A stretch of DNA of 64,000 nt from positions 1-64,000 of the forward strand of contig JAEZQK010000097.1 in assembly GCA_023413135.1 (NCBI GenBank). The letters are read 5' to 3'. The DNA is from Bacillota bacterium. GTDB lineage: Bacteria > Bacillota > Clostridia > Christensenellales > Aristaeellaceae. Shown piece after piece: positions 1-7,758 of the stretch. The notes below the pieces were generated by a model. It did not search any database and had not been told where the DNA came from. It worked only from the letters and a program-made list of their open reading frames with translations. The translations under genes were made by a program, and so were the position numbers. Positions within the stretch are counted from its first letter, which is position 1. Every line of letters starts with the position of its first letter.

Positions 1-131
1 TGCCCGGTGACCATATCGACATGGAGATCACGCTCATCACCCCCATCGCCATCGAGCAGGGCCTCCGCTTCGCTATCCGCGAAGGCGGCCGTACCGTAGG
101 CTCCGGCGTTGTGGCCAACGTTCTCGAGTAA
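1..131 (+). CDS. tuf: Elongation factor Tu, C-terminal end (partial)
   Basis: The window opens inside a reading frame whose first whole codon is at base 3 and which stops with TAA at 129-131. The visible residues include PGDHIDMEITLITPIAIEQG and REGGRTVGSGVV, the last strand pairs of the C-terminal beta-barrel (domain 3) of EF-Tu. EF-Tu carries aminoacyl-tRNA to the ribosome as a GTP complex. The GTPase domain lies before the window. Its position just upstream of rpmG-secE-nusG fits a translation gene cluster. Identification is secure from the conserved C-terminus. Confidence 0.95.
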   Translation, partial: PGDHIDMEITLITPIAIEQGLRFAIREGGRTVGSGVVANVLE

Positions 132-140
132 TCACTATAC

Positions 141-166
141 GCCTGCGGAGGGAAACTTCCGCAGGC
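141..166 (+). terminator. Hairpin after tuf
   Basis: A perfect 9-bp stem (GCCTGCGGA at 141-149 with its complement at 158-166) and an 8-base loop lie 10 bases after the tuf stop. There is no run of T after it, so it is at best a weak or factor-assisted terminator; the promoter-like sequence that follows supports a transcript boundary here. Confidence 0.45.
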
Positions 167-184
167 GCTGCGCCTGAACTTTCA

Positions 185-213
185 TTGACAGGGCTTGTCA
201 GATATGATACAGT
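185..213 (+). promoter_or_regulatory. Probable promoter of the rpmG-secE-nusG-rplK-rplA operon
   Basis: TTGACA at 185-190 is followed after 17 bases by TACAGT at 208-213. The -35 is a perfect match and the -10 matches at four of six. It lies between the tuf hairpin and rpmG, the expected place for the operon promoter. Confidence 0.5.
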
Positions 214-261
214 GTATGGGCGCGTTTTCATTTCTCCCCAATCAGGCAGGAGGTGTCCAAA

Positions 262-423
262 GTGGCAAACGCCGTGCGCCAAAAGGTTGTGTTGGCCTGC
301 ACCGAGTGCAAGCAGCGCAATTACAATTCCATGAAAAACAAAAAGAACACGCCCGACCGGATCGAGCTGAGCAAATACTGCCGTTTTTGCAGAAAGCACA
401 CCGCCCACCGGGAGACCAAGTGA
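262..423 (+). CDS. rpmG: Ribosomal protein bL33
   Basis: This 53-residue protein starts with GTG at 262, eight bases after AGGAGG (248-253), and is too short for many gene finders. It has the L33 signature LACTECKQRNY and two CxxC pairs (TEC-type pair near residues 12-15 and CRFC near 41-44), so it is the zinc-binding form of L33, a small large-subunit protein near the E site. An upstream in-frame GTG at 253 overlaps the ribosome-binding site and is rejected as start. It is the first gene of the secE-nusG-rplK-rplA run, a common arrangement in Firmicutes. Confidence 0.93.
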   Translation: MANAVRQKVVLACTECKQRNYNSMKNKKNTPDRIELSKYCRFCRKHTAHRETK

Positions 424-451
424 CCTAACCGATGCTGAGGATGTGAAGAAC

Positions 452-709
452 ATGGCAGACGAGAAGAACGCCAAAAAGGAAAAGGTTTCCTTCTTTGCGC
501 GGCTTATGCGCTTTTTCAAGCTACTGCCCGGCCGTGTCGCCACACCGTTTAAAAACATGTGGCACGAACTGCGCAAGGTGACCTGGCCTACCCGCAAGGA
601 ACTTACGAACTATACAGTCATCGTGCTCTTGTTCATACTGGTTATGGGCGTGCTCATCGGCCTGCTGGACCTGGGTGCTTCGGCGCTTGTGGATCTTCTG
701 ATCAGCTAG
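452..709 (+). CDS. secE: Preprotein translocase subunit SecE
   Basis: An 85-residue protein with a charged N-terminal part, the SecE signature MWHELRKVTWPTRKEL (about residues 34-50) and one hydrophobic transmembrane segment (about 54-75). It clamps SecY in the plasma-membrane translocon. ATG at 452 is preferred; an in-frame GTG at 443 lies only two or three bases after the GAGG at 437-440. It sits 28 bases after rpmG and 21 before nusG, in the same operon. Confidence 0.95.
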   Translation: MADEKNAKKEKVSFFARLMRFFKLLPGRVATPFKNMWHELRKVTWPTRKELTNYTVIVLLFILVMGVLIGLLDLGASALVDLLIS

Positions 710-730
710 CCCAGAAAATAGGAGAGCCAT

Positions 731-1264
731 ATGACCGAAAAGAAAAAGGAACCCTGCTGGTATGTGGTACATACCTATTCGGGGTACGAGAACAAAGTCA
801 AGGACAACCTGGAAAAGGCCGTTGAAAACAATGGCATGCAGGACCTGATCATGGAAGCCAGGGTCCCTGTGGAGGATGTCGTTGAGATCAAAAATGGCAA
901 GCGGGTGAAATCCCAGCGGAAAATCTATCCCGGCTATGTGCTGGTGAAGATGATCGAGACCAGCGAGAGCTGGTATCTTGTGCGCAACACCCGCGGCGTC
1001 ACCGGCTTTGTGGGCCCGGACAGCAAGCCCATCCCCCTCACGGAGGAAGAAGTTGAGAAGATGCTCAACTGCGAAAAGCAGTCGGTGGAGTTTGGCATTG
1101 CCATTGGCGAAGAAGTTCGCATTCTTTCCGGTCCGCTGGAAAACTTCACCGGTACCGTTCTGGATGTGGACACCATCAGGCAAAAGCTGAACGTCAAGGT
1201 CAAAATGTTCCTTGGCCGCGAGATGCCTGTGGAGGTCGCACTGGACCAGGTGGAGAAAGTTTAG
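731..1264 (+). CDS. nusG: Transcription termination/antitermination protein NusG
   Basis: A 177-residue protein with the full NusG layout: an NGN domain starting WYVVHTYSGYENKV (about residues 10-23), the core motif YPGYVLVKM (about 69-77), the NTRGVTGFVG segment, and a C-terminal KOW domain around GEEVRILSGPLENFTGTV. NusG binds RNA polymerase and links it to Rho or the ribosome. The start follows AGGAGAGCCAT. Length and order are ordinary for the family. Confidence 0.97.
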   Translation: MTEKKKEPCWYVVHTYSGYENKVKDNLEKAVENNGMQDLIMEARVPVEDVVEIKNGKRVKSQRKIYPGYVLVKMIETSESWYLVRNTRGVTGFVGPDSKPIPLTEEEVEKMLNCEKQSVEFGIAIGEEVRILSGPLENFTGTVLDVDTIRQKLNVKVKMFLGREMPVEVALDQVEKV

Positions 1265-1390
1265 CTTTACCGCTGGTTTCTTCCGGCGTGAAGGCTGCGG
1301 CTTCGGCCGCATGCTGCCGCCGCCAATGCGGCGGGTGGGAGGAACGCAAACCGTTCCGCATGACCACATTTTGTAGGAGGTGCCATCTTT

Positions 1391-1816
1391 ATGGCAAAGA
1401 AAGTTACAGCCATCATCAAGCTGCAGGTGAACGCGGCCAAGGCTACGCCCGCGCCGCCTATCGGCCCCGCGCTGGGTCAGCACGGCGTGAACATCCCCGG
1501 CTTCTGCAAGGAGTTCAACGAGCGCACGGCCAAGCAGGCCGGCCTGGTGATCCCCGTGGTCATCACCGTCTACTCCGACCGTACCTTTACCTTCATCACC
1601 AAGACCCCGCCCGTGCCCGTTCTGATCAAGAAGGCATTGGGGCTTGAAAGTGCCAGCGCCAGGCCCAACCGCGACAAGGTTGGCAAACTGACGCAGGCGC
1701 AGGTCCGCGAGATCGCCACCACCAAGATGCCCGACTTGAATGCCGCCAGCATCGAGGCTGCCATGAGCATGGTGGCCGGTACCGCCCGCAGCATGGGCAT
1801 CACCGTCGAAGAGTAA
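1391..1816 (+). CDS. rplK: Ribosomal protein uL11
   Basis: A 141-residue protein, the normal length of L11. The N-terminal domain reads AIIKLQVNAAKATPAPPIGP, and the rRNA-binding C-terminal domain includes GTARSMGI near the end. L11 is part of the GTPase-associated stalk base. A clear AGGAGG (1376-1381) precedes the ATG. The 126 bases after nusG hold only a GC-rich spacer in which I see no gene. Confidence 0.97.
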   Translation: MAKKVTAIIKLQVNAAKATPAPPIGPALGQHGVNIPGFCKEFNERTAKQAGLVIPVVITVYSDRTFTFITKTPPVPVLIKKALGLESASARPNRDKVGKLTQAQVREIATTKMPDLNAASIEAAMSMVAGTARSMGITVEE

Positions 1817-1906
1817 GGGTTTAGTCGAGAAAATGGCCGCCATTTTCTCGAAGATCAATGTGGGAGGACAGAGTGCCGCTAATACCACATGGGAGGAAAG
1901 TTTGAC

Positions 1907-2596
1907 ATGAAACACGGCAAAAAGTATGTAGACAGCAAAAAGCTGATCGATCCCCTCAAGGCGTATGATCCCGCCGAGGCCATCGACATGGTTTTGAAGA
2001 CCAGCAAGGCCAAGTTTGACGAGACGGTGGAAATTTCCGTCCGCCTGGGTGTTGACCCCCGCCATGCCGACCAGCAGGTCCGCGGCGCTGTGGTTTTGCC
2101 CCATGGCACGGGCCGCACGATCCGTGTGCTGGTGTTCGCCAAGAACGACAAGGCTAAGGAAGCGGAAGCCGCCGGGGCCGATTTTGTAGGCGCCGAGGAC
2201 ATGGTGGCCAAGATTCAAAATGAGAACTGGTTCGGGTTTGACGTTTGCGTCGCCACCCCTGATATGATGGGTGTCGTGGGCCGTCTGGGCCGCGTGTTGG
2301 GCCCCAAGGGCTTGATGCCCAACCCCAAGTCCGGCACCGTGACGATGGATGTGGCCAAGGCCATCTCCGACATCAAAGCCGGTAAGGTGGAATACAGGGT
2401 AGACAAAACGTCCATCGTGCACTGCCCCATTGGCAAGTCCTCCTTCGGCATTGATAAGCTGACGGAAAACCTCAGCGCCCTGATGGATGCCATCAACAAG
2501 GCCAAGCCCTCTGCGGCCAAGGGTACCTACCTGCGCTCCGTATATCTGAGCAGCACCATGGGCCCCGCCGTAAAGGTAAACGCACAGAAGTTTTAA
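1907..2596 (+). CDS. rplA: Ribosomal protein uL1
   Basis: A 229-residue protein. The ATG at 1907 is preferred because GGGAGG at 1891-1896 would lie inside the gene if the in-frame ATG at 1889 were used. Recognisable L1 features are KKYVDSKKLID at the start, the RNA-binding loop GRLGRVLGPKGLMPNPKSGT (about residues 124-143) and KGTYLRSVYLSSTMGP at the end. L1 forms the mobile stalk at the ribosomal E site and often represses its own operon. The usual next genes, rplJ and rplL, are absent; a 20-bp hairpin and repeats follow. Confidence 0.97.
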   Translation: MKHGKKYVDSKKLIDPLKAYDPAEAIDMVLKTSKAKFDETVEISVRLGVDPRHADQQVRGAVVLPHGTGRTIRVLVFAKNDKAKEAEAAGADFVGAEDMVAKIQNENWFGFDVCVATPDMMGVVGRLGRVLGPKGLMPNPKSGTVTMDVAKAISDIKAGKVEYRVDKTSIVHCPIGKSSFGIDKLTENLSALMDAINKAKPSAAKGTYLRSVYLSSTMGPAVKVNAQKF

Positions 2597-2604
2597 GCTT
2601 CGCT

Positions 2605-2653
2605 TTCAAGTAAAAGTGGTCAAGTGCTTTGCGCTTGACCACTTTTACTTGAA
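2605..2653. terminator. Long perfect hairpin after rplA
   Basis: Two perfect 20-base arms (2605-2624 and 2634-2653, core AAGTAAAAGTGGTCAAG and complement) enclose a 9-base loop, starting 8 bases after the rplA stop. No T-run follows. It probably ends or stabilises the ribosomal-protein transcript, but could also be one of the inserted palindromes common in this gap. Confidence 0.6.
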
Positions 2654-2741
2654 CTTGCACGATTCACTTGTGTGCCTGCACGCCATCCTGCGCTTCGCTT
2701 GGCTGGCATGAGGCACACGGCCGGTGAATCGTGTAATACTA

Positions 2742-2796
2742 TTCCAAAACATAAATGCACTGATGAACACCGGCACATAGAATACACGTAAACTCC
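2742..2796 (+). repeat. 55-bp dispersed repeat, copy 1
   Basis: Begins TTCCAAAACATAAATGCAC and ends ACACGTAAACTCC. It matches 35513-35567 at 53 of 55 bases by my reading. Both copies are intergenic and in the same orientation, and each is followed by a different palindrome. Confidence 0.85.
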
Positions 2797-2843
2797 GCCC
2801 GCCTGGCGGAGCCAGGCGAGACGATTTAGAACGAGGGGGAATT

Positions 2844-2955
2844 GCTTCCGCAAGCTCAATCGTCGCGCTGCTGCGCTGCCGCTTGCATAGCTTGTTTCGC
2901 TTGATTCCTTCGCCTCGTTTCATCCGTCACTGGCGGCGCTCGGCTCACTCGCCCT
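2844..2955 (+). repeat. 110-bp dispersed repeat, copy A
   Basis: Runs from GCTTCCGCAAGCTCAAT to TCGGCTCACTCGCCCT, including CACTGGCGGCGCTCGGCTCA. It is closely matched at 13524-13636 and, in a more rearranged form, at 21157-21450. All copies are in the same orientation and intergenic. Confidence 0.8.
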
Positions 2956-3036
2956 CGTTGCTTCCGCAGAAGGACCCTTCCGCTAGAACGCTTTCCAAAA
3001 TGGCTATTCACTGGAAGGGTTTTCCGATTCGAAACC

Positions 3037-3065
3037 TTGAGCTATGTCAAATCTTGTGGTATACT
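3037..3065 (+). promoter_or_regulatory. Promoter of the DtxR-family gene
   Basis: TTGAGC (3037-3042), 17-base spacer, TATACT (3060-3065). The predicted transcript begins about 40 bases before the ATG at 3112. Confidence 0.6.
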
Positions 3066-3111
3066 GGGAAAAAGTTCAGGCTATGCCCGACTGGAATATG
3101 AGGAATCTATC

Positions 3112-3480
3112 ATGAAAATGCAAGAATCCGGCGAGAATTATTTGGAGTCTATCCTTGTTTTATCCCAGGAGAAGGGAATGGTGCGCTCCATTGACATTGT
3201 AAATGCCATGAGCTTTAGCAAGCCCAGCATCAGCAATGCTATGAGGCGGCTGCGCGAAAACGGTTACATAAAAATGGACCGCAGCGGCTTCATCACGCTG
3301 ACCGACCAGGGCCGCCAGGTGGCCGAGTCCGTATACGAGAGGCACCGGCTATTGACGGAGTACCTGAAAAGCCTTGGCGTCAGCGAAAGGACGGCGGCGG
3401 AAGATGCCTGCCGTGTAGAGCATGTATTGAGCCAGGAAAGCTTCGACTGCATCAAAAGGCACATCGAGCAAAAGGAATAG
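3112..3480 (+). CDS. DtxR/MntR-family metal-dependent regulator
   Basis: A 122-residue protein with an N-terminal winged helix (about residues 5-65, including SKPSISNAMRRLRENGYI as recognition region) and a helical dimerisation domain. The metal site residues of this family are visible: ERH near residue 78 and C100-x-x-E103-H104. It lacks the C-terminal SH3-like domain of DtxR, so it is MntR-sized, and should bind an operator when loaded with manganese or iron. ATG at 3112 follows AGGA at 3101; an earlier in-frame start at 3037 lies inside the promoter. No metal transporter is adjacent, so the target is not evident. Confidence 0.85.
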   Translation: MKMQESGENYLESILVLSQEKGMVRSIDIVNAMSFSKPSISNAMRRLRENGYIKMDRSGFITLTDQGRQVAESVYERHRLLTEYLKSLGVSERTAAEDACRVEHVLSQESFDCIKRHIEQKE

Positions 3481-3544
3481 TTGTCATCAAGCTTACCATC
3501 TCTTGAAAGTGACCATTCCGCTGGTGCTGAAGGAGAGGAAAGCC

Positions 3545-4021
3545 ATGGGTTTGGAAATCGGTTTATTGGTCTTGCTGGCTGCCGGCTTTATCGTGGCTGT
3601 CTTTTTATACCTTGCCGATAAGCGCAACGTACGGCTGGAGGCCGTGCGGCTGGAGAAGATGCGCAACGGTGACCTGTATCAGGAATTGAACGATATTCTG
3701 CACCGCTTGCGCAAGCGGTATGTGGAGCAGGTATGTATCCGGCGGGAATGTGTGGAATTCAAGATGATGGTGCCTGCCGGGCGGCGGGTGATATTTTCCC
3801 TGGAGGGCCGCGGCTATCGTCCCTTATCAGTTAAGCGACAGCATACGATGTCCCTGCTTCTGGCTCAGGACCTGCCGGTGCTGAGCGACAGGGGCCGCTA
3901 TACGCTTCGCAAGAAAAAACGGCCACTCCCCAATGGGGAGTTTGCCGTCGAATACGTCTATACCATGAGGATAGAGTATAAGGATGCGCTGAACCGCGCG
4001 CCTTATTATATGCAGGGCTAG
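3545..4021 (+). CDS. Hypothetical single-pass membrane protein
   Basis: I do not recognise this 158-residue protein. It begins with one hydrophobic segment (about residues 3-25) followed by a basic, helical stretch and a cytoplasmic-looking domain with alternating strands. ATG at 3545 follows AAGGAGAGG; a longer frame from 3503 lacks a ribosome site. It is 64 bases after the DtxR-like gene and may be cotranscribed. Its stop overlaps the recO stop on the other strand by three bases. Confidence 0.6.
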   Translation: MGLEIGLLVLLAAGFIVAVFLYLADKRNVRLEAVRLEKMRNGDLYQELNDILHRLRKRYVEQVCIRRECVEFKMMVPAGRRVIFSLEGRGYRPLSVKRQHTMSLLLAQDLPVLSDRGRYTLRKKKRPLPNGEFAVEYVYTMRIEYKDALNRAPYYMQG

Positions 4022-4749
4022 ACGGTTTCCCATACCGGCCCGCCCTTGATGGGCTTTTCCAGCCGCGACTCCACATAGCACCGCAAGCTGTCAAAAGGCG
4101 CTTCGCTGCCGGGAAGATGCGCTGAGGACTCCGGCCCCTCCTTGAATACGGTTTGAAGCCATTCGGCCTGCCCTTGTGTCAAGGGCAGGCTGCCTTCTGT
4201 TTTGGGGCATTGTAAGCAGGCAAGGCCCCCCGCCTCACAATCAAAAAATACAGGCGCACCCCCTTCATGTTTTTTTCCGCAATGCACGCAATGGTGAAGC
4301 CGCGGCTTGTAGCCCAAAACGGCAGCGTAATGCAAAAGAAAACCGCTGACCAGCCCGCGGCGGTCTTCCTGCCCGTAAGCCAGGCGGTTCAGCGACCTCA
4401 GCAGCAGCCAAAAAAGCGGCCCGCTTTCTTCTCCCGGTTGGGCCGCCGCCTCACATAGGTTCAGCAGGTATGCGCCGCAGGCCAGCAACCCGTAGTCCAG
4501 CCGCAAGGGATAGAAGCTGTCGTGCAGCGTGCAGGAAGTCAGTATGTTTTTGTCATGCTGGGAAAAAAGCACATACTCTCCCGTGCAAAATACCTCGCTG
4601 GCGCTCATGAACGGTGATCTGGGCCTGCGGCAGCCACGTGACAAAACCTCCACCCGGCCAAGGTTTGGGGCAAGCAGGGTGAGCATACGGTCATTGTCCC
4701 GGTAGTTGACGCTGCGCAGAACGATGGCGGATACGGTAACGGCAGGCAT
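4018..4749 (-). CDS. recO: DNA repair protein RecO
   Basis: A 243-residue protein with the RecO architecture: N-terminal OB fold beginning AIVLRSVNYRDNDRMLTLL, a helical middle domain and a zinc motif with paired cysteines (HCVHCGKK and GGLACLQCP, about residues 160-190). RecO loads RecA onto SSB-coated DNA with RecF and RecR. The ATG at 4749 follows GGAGGGCC; a longer frame to 4782 is possible but unsupported. In Firmicutes recO often neighbours era or glyS; here its neighbours are unrelated. Confidence 0.9.
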   Translation of the reverse strand: MPAVTVSAIVLRSVNYRDNDRMLTLLAPNLGRVEVLSRGCRRPRSPFMSASEVFCTGEYVLFSQHDKNILTSCTLHDSFYPLRLDYGLLACGAYLLNLCEAAAQPGEESGPLFWLLLRSLNRLAYGQEDRRGLVSGFLLHYAAVLGYKPRLHHCVHCGKKHEGGAPVFFDCEAGGLACLQCPKTEGSLPLTQGQAEWLQTVFKEGPESSAHLPGSEAPFDSLRCYVESRLEKPIKGGPVWETV

Positions 4750-4809
4750 AGGCCCTCCAATGAGTTTGGATATATACAGCATATCATAAAGGAGCGTGAA
4801 AGGAAATGA

Positions 4810-5607
4810 TCAGCTGCCGGTAGACCTGTATTTGCGTACACCCATCCGCCATACCAGCAGCATTACCGCAAGCACCACGAAGCCGGACAATGGCGATACG
4901 AAGGCCATCCAGGTCGCTTCTCCCATCAACGGCTTTCCCAATAGATAGGCTACGGGCATGTGGGTGGTTAATGCAAAGGGCGCCACGAACAGGAACAGAA
5001 ACCGCATGGGCCTGGGATAGATATCAATGGGATACTGGCAGGAAGTTCGCCCGCCGTAGGTGAGGATGTTCACCATCTCGATGCTTTTGACGGAAAAAAA
5101 GCACAGCACCGCCTCGATCAGGAACAGCCCGATAAACAGCGCGCCACTGCCCAGCAGCGATACTACCAGGCACGATACCTTGCTCCACGTCCATTGAAGG
5201 CCAGTCAAATGCGAGGACAGGATGATGGCGGAAAGACCAATCAAAGTTGTGCCCAAACGGCGCGGATCCATTTGGCTGCACAGCACTTGAGTCAGCGCAC
5301 CTCTGGGCCTCAAAAGTACAGTGTCAAAGCCCCCGGACCGTATCATGAGATCAAACGCGGTGATTCCCCGGGCAAACAATTCCACCAGGGAAAAGGCAAA
5401 ATGCATCATGCCGAAGAACATCAGTATTTCCCCGCCACTCCATTGCCCAAGGGAAGTAAAACGGTCGAACAGCAAAAGCACAGCGCAAAGCTCGCCGCCG
5501 GTCATCACTGCCATGGCGATGGAGTGCCAGAAGAAGGAGCCCGGGTATTGCAGGTGGCTTTTAAGCAGCATCCGGGACGCATGCAGGCCATATTTCAGCG
5601 TATCCAT
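4810..5607 (-). CDS. ABC-2 type exporter permease (COG3694/DUF990-like)
   Basis: A 265-residue polytopic membrane protein with about six hydrophobic segments, starting at ATG 5607 after GGAGGG. It resembles the second permease of a three-gene ABC-2 system (ATPase COG4586, permeases COG4587 and COG3694) whose substrate is unknown. The motif YPIDIYPRPMRFLFLFVAPF is typical of this permease group. It is the last gene of the operon, two bases after the preceding permease. Confidence 0.8.
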   Translation of the reverse strand: MDTLKYGLHASRMLLKSHLQYPGSFFWHSIAMAVMTGGELCAVLLLFDRFTSLGQWSGGEILMFFGMMHFAFSLVELFARGITAFDLMIRSGGFDTVLLRPRGALTQVLCSQMDPRRLGTTLIGLSAIILSSHLTGLQWTWSKVSCLVVSLLGSGALFIGLFLIEAVLCFFSVKSIEMVNILTYGGRTSCQYPIDIYPRPMRFLFLFVAPFALTTHMPVAYLLGKPLMGEATWMAFVSPLSGFVVLAVMLLVWRMGVRKYRSTGS

Positions 5608-5609
5608 CG

Positions 5610-6416
5610 TTACCCTCCCTGTATGGTGACGCGGCGCAGATTCCGCCGCCACAACATACGACCCAGAGCGATCAACAGGCTTAGCCACAAAATCTGTATG
5701 CAGAAGGAAAGAAGAATTTCCGCCGGGGGATAGCTTCCCATGTACAGGCGGATGGGCATATCCACCGCCTGGGCGAAGGGCTGGTAGCGCACAAGCACCT
5801 GCCATTTTTGCGGAAACAGCGTCAGGGGAATCAGGTTTCCCGAAAGGAAAAAGAGGATCATCTGAATGATGTTGGAGACGCCCCTTGAGTCAAGGCTTCG
5901 CATGATGATGCCGTTTTGAATGTTGCCGATGGCGCTGATGCACGCAAATCCAAGCGCCAGGGAAATCAAAAAGAGCATGAATGATCCTGGACTTTGCGGC
6001 GGGGCAATGTGAAGATACTTAGGCAGCAGAAAGGCGAAAAGGAACATGGGTACGGCCCGCATAGAACTGCCAACTGCCTTTTGCGCCAAATTGCGTAGAT
6101 ACCAGTAAAAGTATGTATCCACCGGGCGGCACAATTCGTAGGCGATGCCGCCGGTCATAATGGCCTCGCTCAAGGCGGCATCGCTGCTGAACAGAGCCCT
6201 GAAAAATGCCTGCTGAAGCCAGACGTAGGTGACCACCTGGGGAAATGGCACGGAGGTGTCGCCGCCGGAACGGTACAGCGCTTCGTACAAAAAGATCAGC
6301 GCCAGGCCGAAGGCGATCTGGGTGATAATGCCCCCCAATGCGGCGCCCCGATACTGCATTTCCAAAAGCGCCCGAAGCTTGAAGGCGGTAAGGTAGGGCT
6401 TCAGCCTTTCTTTCAT
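5610..6416 (-). CDS. ABC-2 type exporter permease (COG4587-like)
   Basis: A 268-residue membrane protein with six likely helices and the loop ELCRPVDTYFYWYLRNLAQK typical of the first permease of this exporter class. Its start overlaps the stop of the ATPase gene by four bases (ATGA type), so the two are translationally coupled. Together with the next permease it should form the heteromeric membrane channel. Confidence 0.82.
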   Translation of the reverse strand: MKERLKPYLTAFKLRALLEMQYRGAALGGIITQIAFGLALIFLYEALYRSGGDTSVPFPQVVTYVWLQQAFFRALFSSDAALSEAIMTGGIAYELCRPVDTYFYWYLRNLAQKAVGSSMRAVPMFLFAFLLPKYLHIAPPQSPGSFMLFLISLALGFACISAIGNIQNGIIMRSLDSRGVSNIIQMILFFLSGNLIPLTLFPQKWQVLVRYQPFAQAVDMPIRLYMGSYPPAEILLSFCIQILWLSLLIALGRMLWRRNLRRVTIQGG

Positions 6417-7390
6417 AGCGCCATCTCCCGGTACATGGCCGCGATCAAATGGTCCAGCTGCTGCTCCAAAACGGTAAGCTCACTGAGCATGCCCTCTTTT
6501 TGCAAAAGCGACAGCATGAGGTCGGTAGACGTTTCCCGCTTGTCATACTGGATCAGGAAGCAGCCGTTTTCCTCCCGGCTTACGGCTGCCCCCGGCGGCA
6601 GAGGCGGCAAGCCGCGCTTATCGGCGTAGCAGGCCCGGATGGCTCCCTGGGTGTCGTACCGGGATAGAAGTGCAGGAAGCCCGCCGTCATACAGAAGGCT
6701 TCCTCGGCCTAGCACCATCACCCGGCTGCACAGCGCCGCGATGTCCGACATGTCGTGAGTGGTCAAAAGGATGGTGGTTCCATGGGTTTGATTTTCCTTC
6801 AACAAAAAGGAACGGAGAGCAAGTTTGCTTACCGCGTCCAGGCCGATGGTGGGCTCATCCAGGAACAGAAGCTCCGGGCTGTGCAAAAGGGAACCGCACA
6901 GCTCCGCCCGCATCCTCTGCCCAAGGCTCAAAAGGCGCAGAGGGGTGTTAAGGAGGCTTGAAAGTTCCAGCGCGGCACAAAGCTCTTCAAGGCGCGTGTC
7001 GTATTCTTTTTGAGGAATGCGGTAGATGTCTTTGAGCAGGGAATAGGAATCAAGGACAGGTACATCCCACCACAGCTGCGTCCGTTGGCCGAATACCACG
7101 CCGATGTGCCGGACATGGAATTTTCGCTCCAGCCACGGGGTACGCCCACCGATGGACACCTCTCCGCTGTCGGGGGTCAGAATGCCGCTTAAGATCTTGA
7201 CCGTGGTAGACTTCCCGGCGCCGTTGGGACCGATATAGCCCACCAGTTCCCCTTGTTCAATAGCGAAAGAGACGTCTGTTAGCGCAGGGACAGAGGCCTT
7301 TTCCCGACGGAAAAGACGAAGCATTCCTTTTTCCATGCGGCGGCGCACCACAAAGGTCTTGTGAAGATGCTTGACGGATATGTAGGGCAT
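6413..7390 (-). CDS. ABC-2 exporter ATPase (COG4586-like)
   Basis: A 325-residue ATP-binding subunit. Walker A is GPNGAGKST (about residues 66-74), the signature is LSLGQRMRAEL, Walker B is LLFLDEPTIGLD and the switch His follows in TTHD. The insertion before Walker A (KGMLRLFRREKASVPAL) and the VFGQRTQLWWDVP segment are characteristic of the COG4586 subgroup. ATG at 7390 follows GGGAG. First gene of a three-gene operon running leftward. The cargo cannot be told from sequence; these systems are annotated variously as multidrug or uncharacterised exporters. Confidence 0.9.
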   Translation of the reverse strand: MPYISVKHLHKTFVVRRRMEKGMLRLFRREKASVPALTDVSFAIEQGELVGYIGPNGAGKSTTVKILSGILTPDSGEVSIGGRTPWLERKFHVRHIGVVFGQRTQLWWDVPVLDSYSLLKDIYRIPQKEYDTRLEELCAALELSSLLNTPLRLLSLGQRMRAELCGSLLHSPELLFLDEPTIGLDAVSKLALRSFLLKENQTHGTTILLTTHDMSDIAALCSRVMVLGRGSLLYDGGLPALLSRYDTQGAIRACYADKRGLPPLPPGAAVSREENGCFLIQYDKRETSTDLMLSLLQKEGMLSELTVLEQQLDHLIAAMYREMAL

Positions 7391-7497
7391 ATGTACTCCC
7401 TTCGGTCGAAAAAACAACAGGGTTTTTTATTATAGACGCAAAGGGAAGTTCTGTCAATCGGTTTTTAGTATACCATATGCCTGAAAGGGAGGAAAGA

Positions 7498-7629
7498 ATG
7501 AAACTGCAATTGACGGGCAGAGGTTCCCTGGCAAAGCTTTACAGAAAATGGTGTGGAATACATAAGATTTCGCATAAACAGTTGCGCTTTTTCACCGAGA
7601 TATATAAAGAAAGGGTATTAACCTATTAA
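7498..7629 (+). CDS. Possible 43-residue basic protein
   Basis: A short frame starting at ATG 7498 has an excellent ribosome site (GGGAGG at 7487-7492, five bases away) and ends at TAA 7627. The product is basic, starting MKLQLTGRGS and containing KLYRKWCG. I recognise no family. It lies divergent from the ABC operon and upstream of the next gene's promoter. The good ribosome site is the only real support; it may be spurious. Confidence 0.35.
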   Translation: MKLQLTGRGSLAKLYRKWCGIHKISHKQLRFFTEIYKERVLTY

Positions 7630-7658
7630 TGGGTTCCCGGCACCGGGTTGTTTATGGA

Positions 7659-7687
7659 TTGACAATCGTGCCGATTCATGACATAAT
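7659..7687 (+). promoter_or_regulatory. Promoter of the GGDEF/HD-GYP gene
   Basis: TTGACA (7659-7664), exact 17-base spacer, CATAAT (7682-7687). The predicted start of transcription is about 65 bases before the ATG at 7759. Confidence 0.75.
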
Positions 7688-7758
7688 GTAGAAAATTGGT
7701 GGCTGGTGAACCATATACAGCATATCTCATCAATACGGTGCTGTGGGAGGCGCAACTC

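Larger units (their letters stand above)
2597..3036. other. Gene-free repeat-rich gap after rplA
   Basis: No supported gene. In order it holds the 20-bp hairpin (2605-2653), an inverted repeat with arms CACGATTCAC (2658-2667) and GTGAATCGTG (2724-2733), a 55-bp dispersed repeat (2742-2796), a short GC-rich hairpin of the form CGCCTGG..CCAGGCG (about 2800-2818) and one copy of the 110-bp dispersed repeat (2844-2955). Confidence 0.7.

Noticed and set aside
132..261. A tRNA gene between tuf and rpmG, common in this gene order
   Set aside because: No cloverleaf or TTC-loop sequence was found; the stretch contains a hairpin and a promoter.
521..2422. A 633-codon open frame on the minus strand across secE-nusG-rplK-rplA
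   Set aside because: It lies entirely opposite well-identified genes, has no ribosome site and reads as low-complexity His/Gly-rich protein, a known shadow effect of GC-rich coding DNA.
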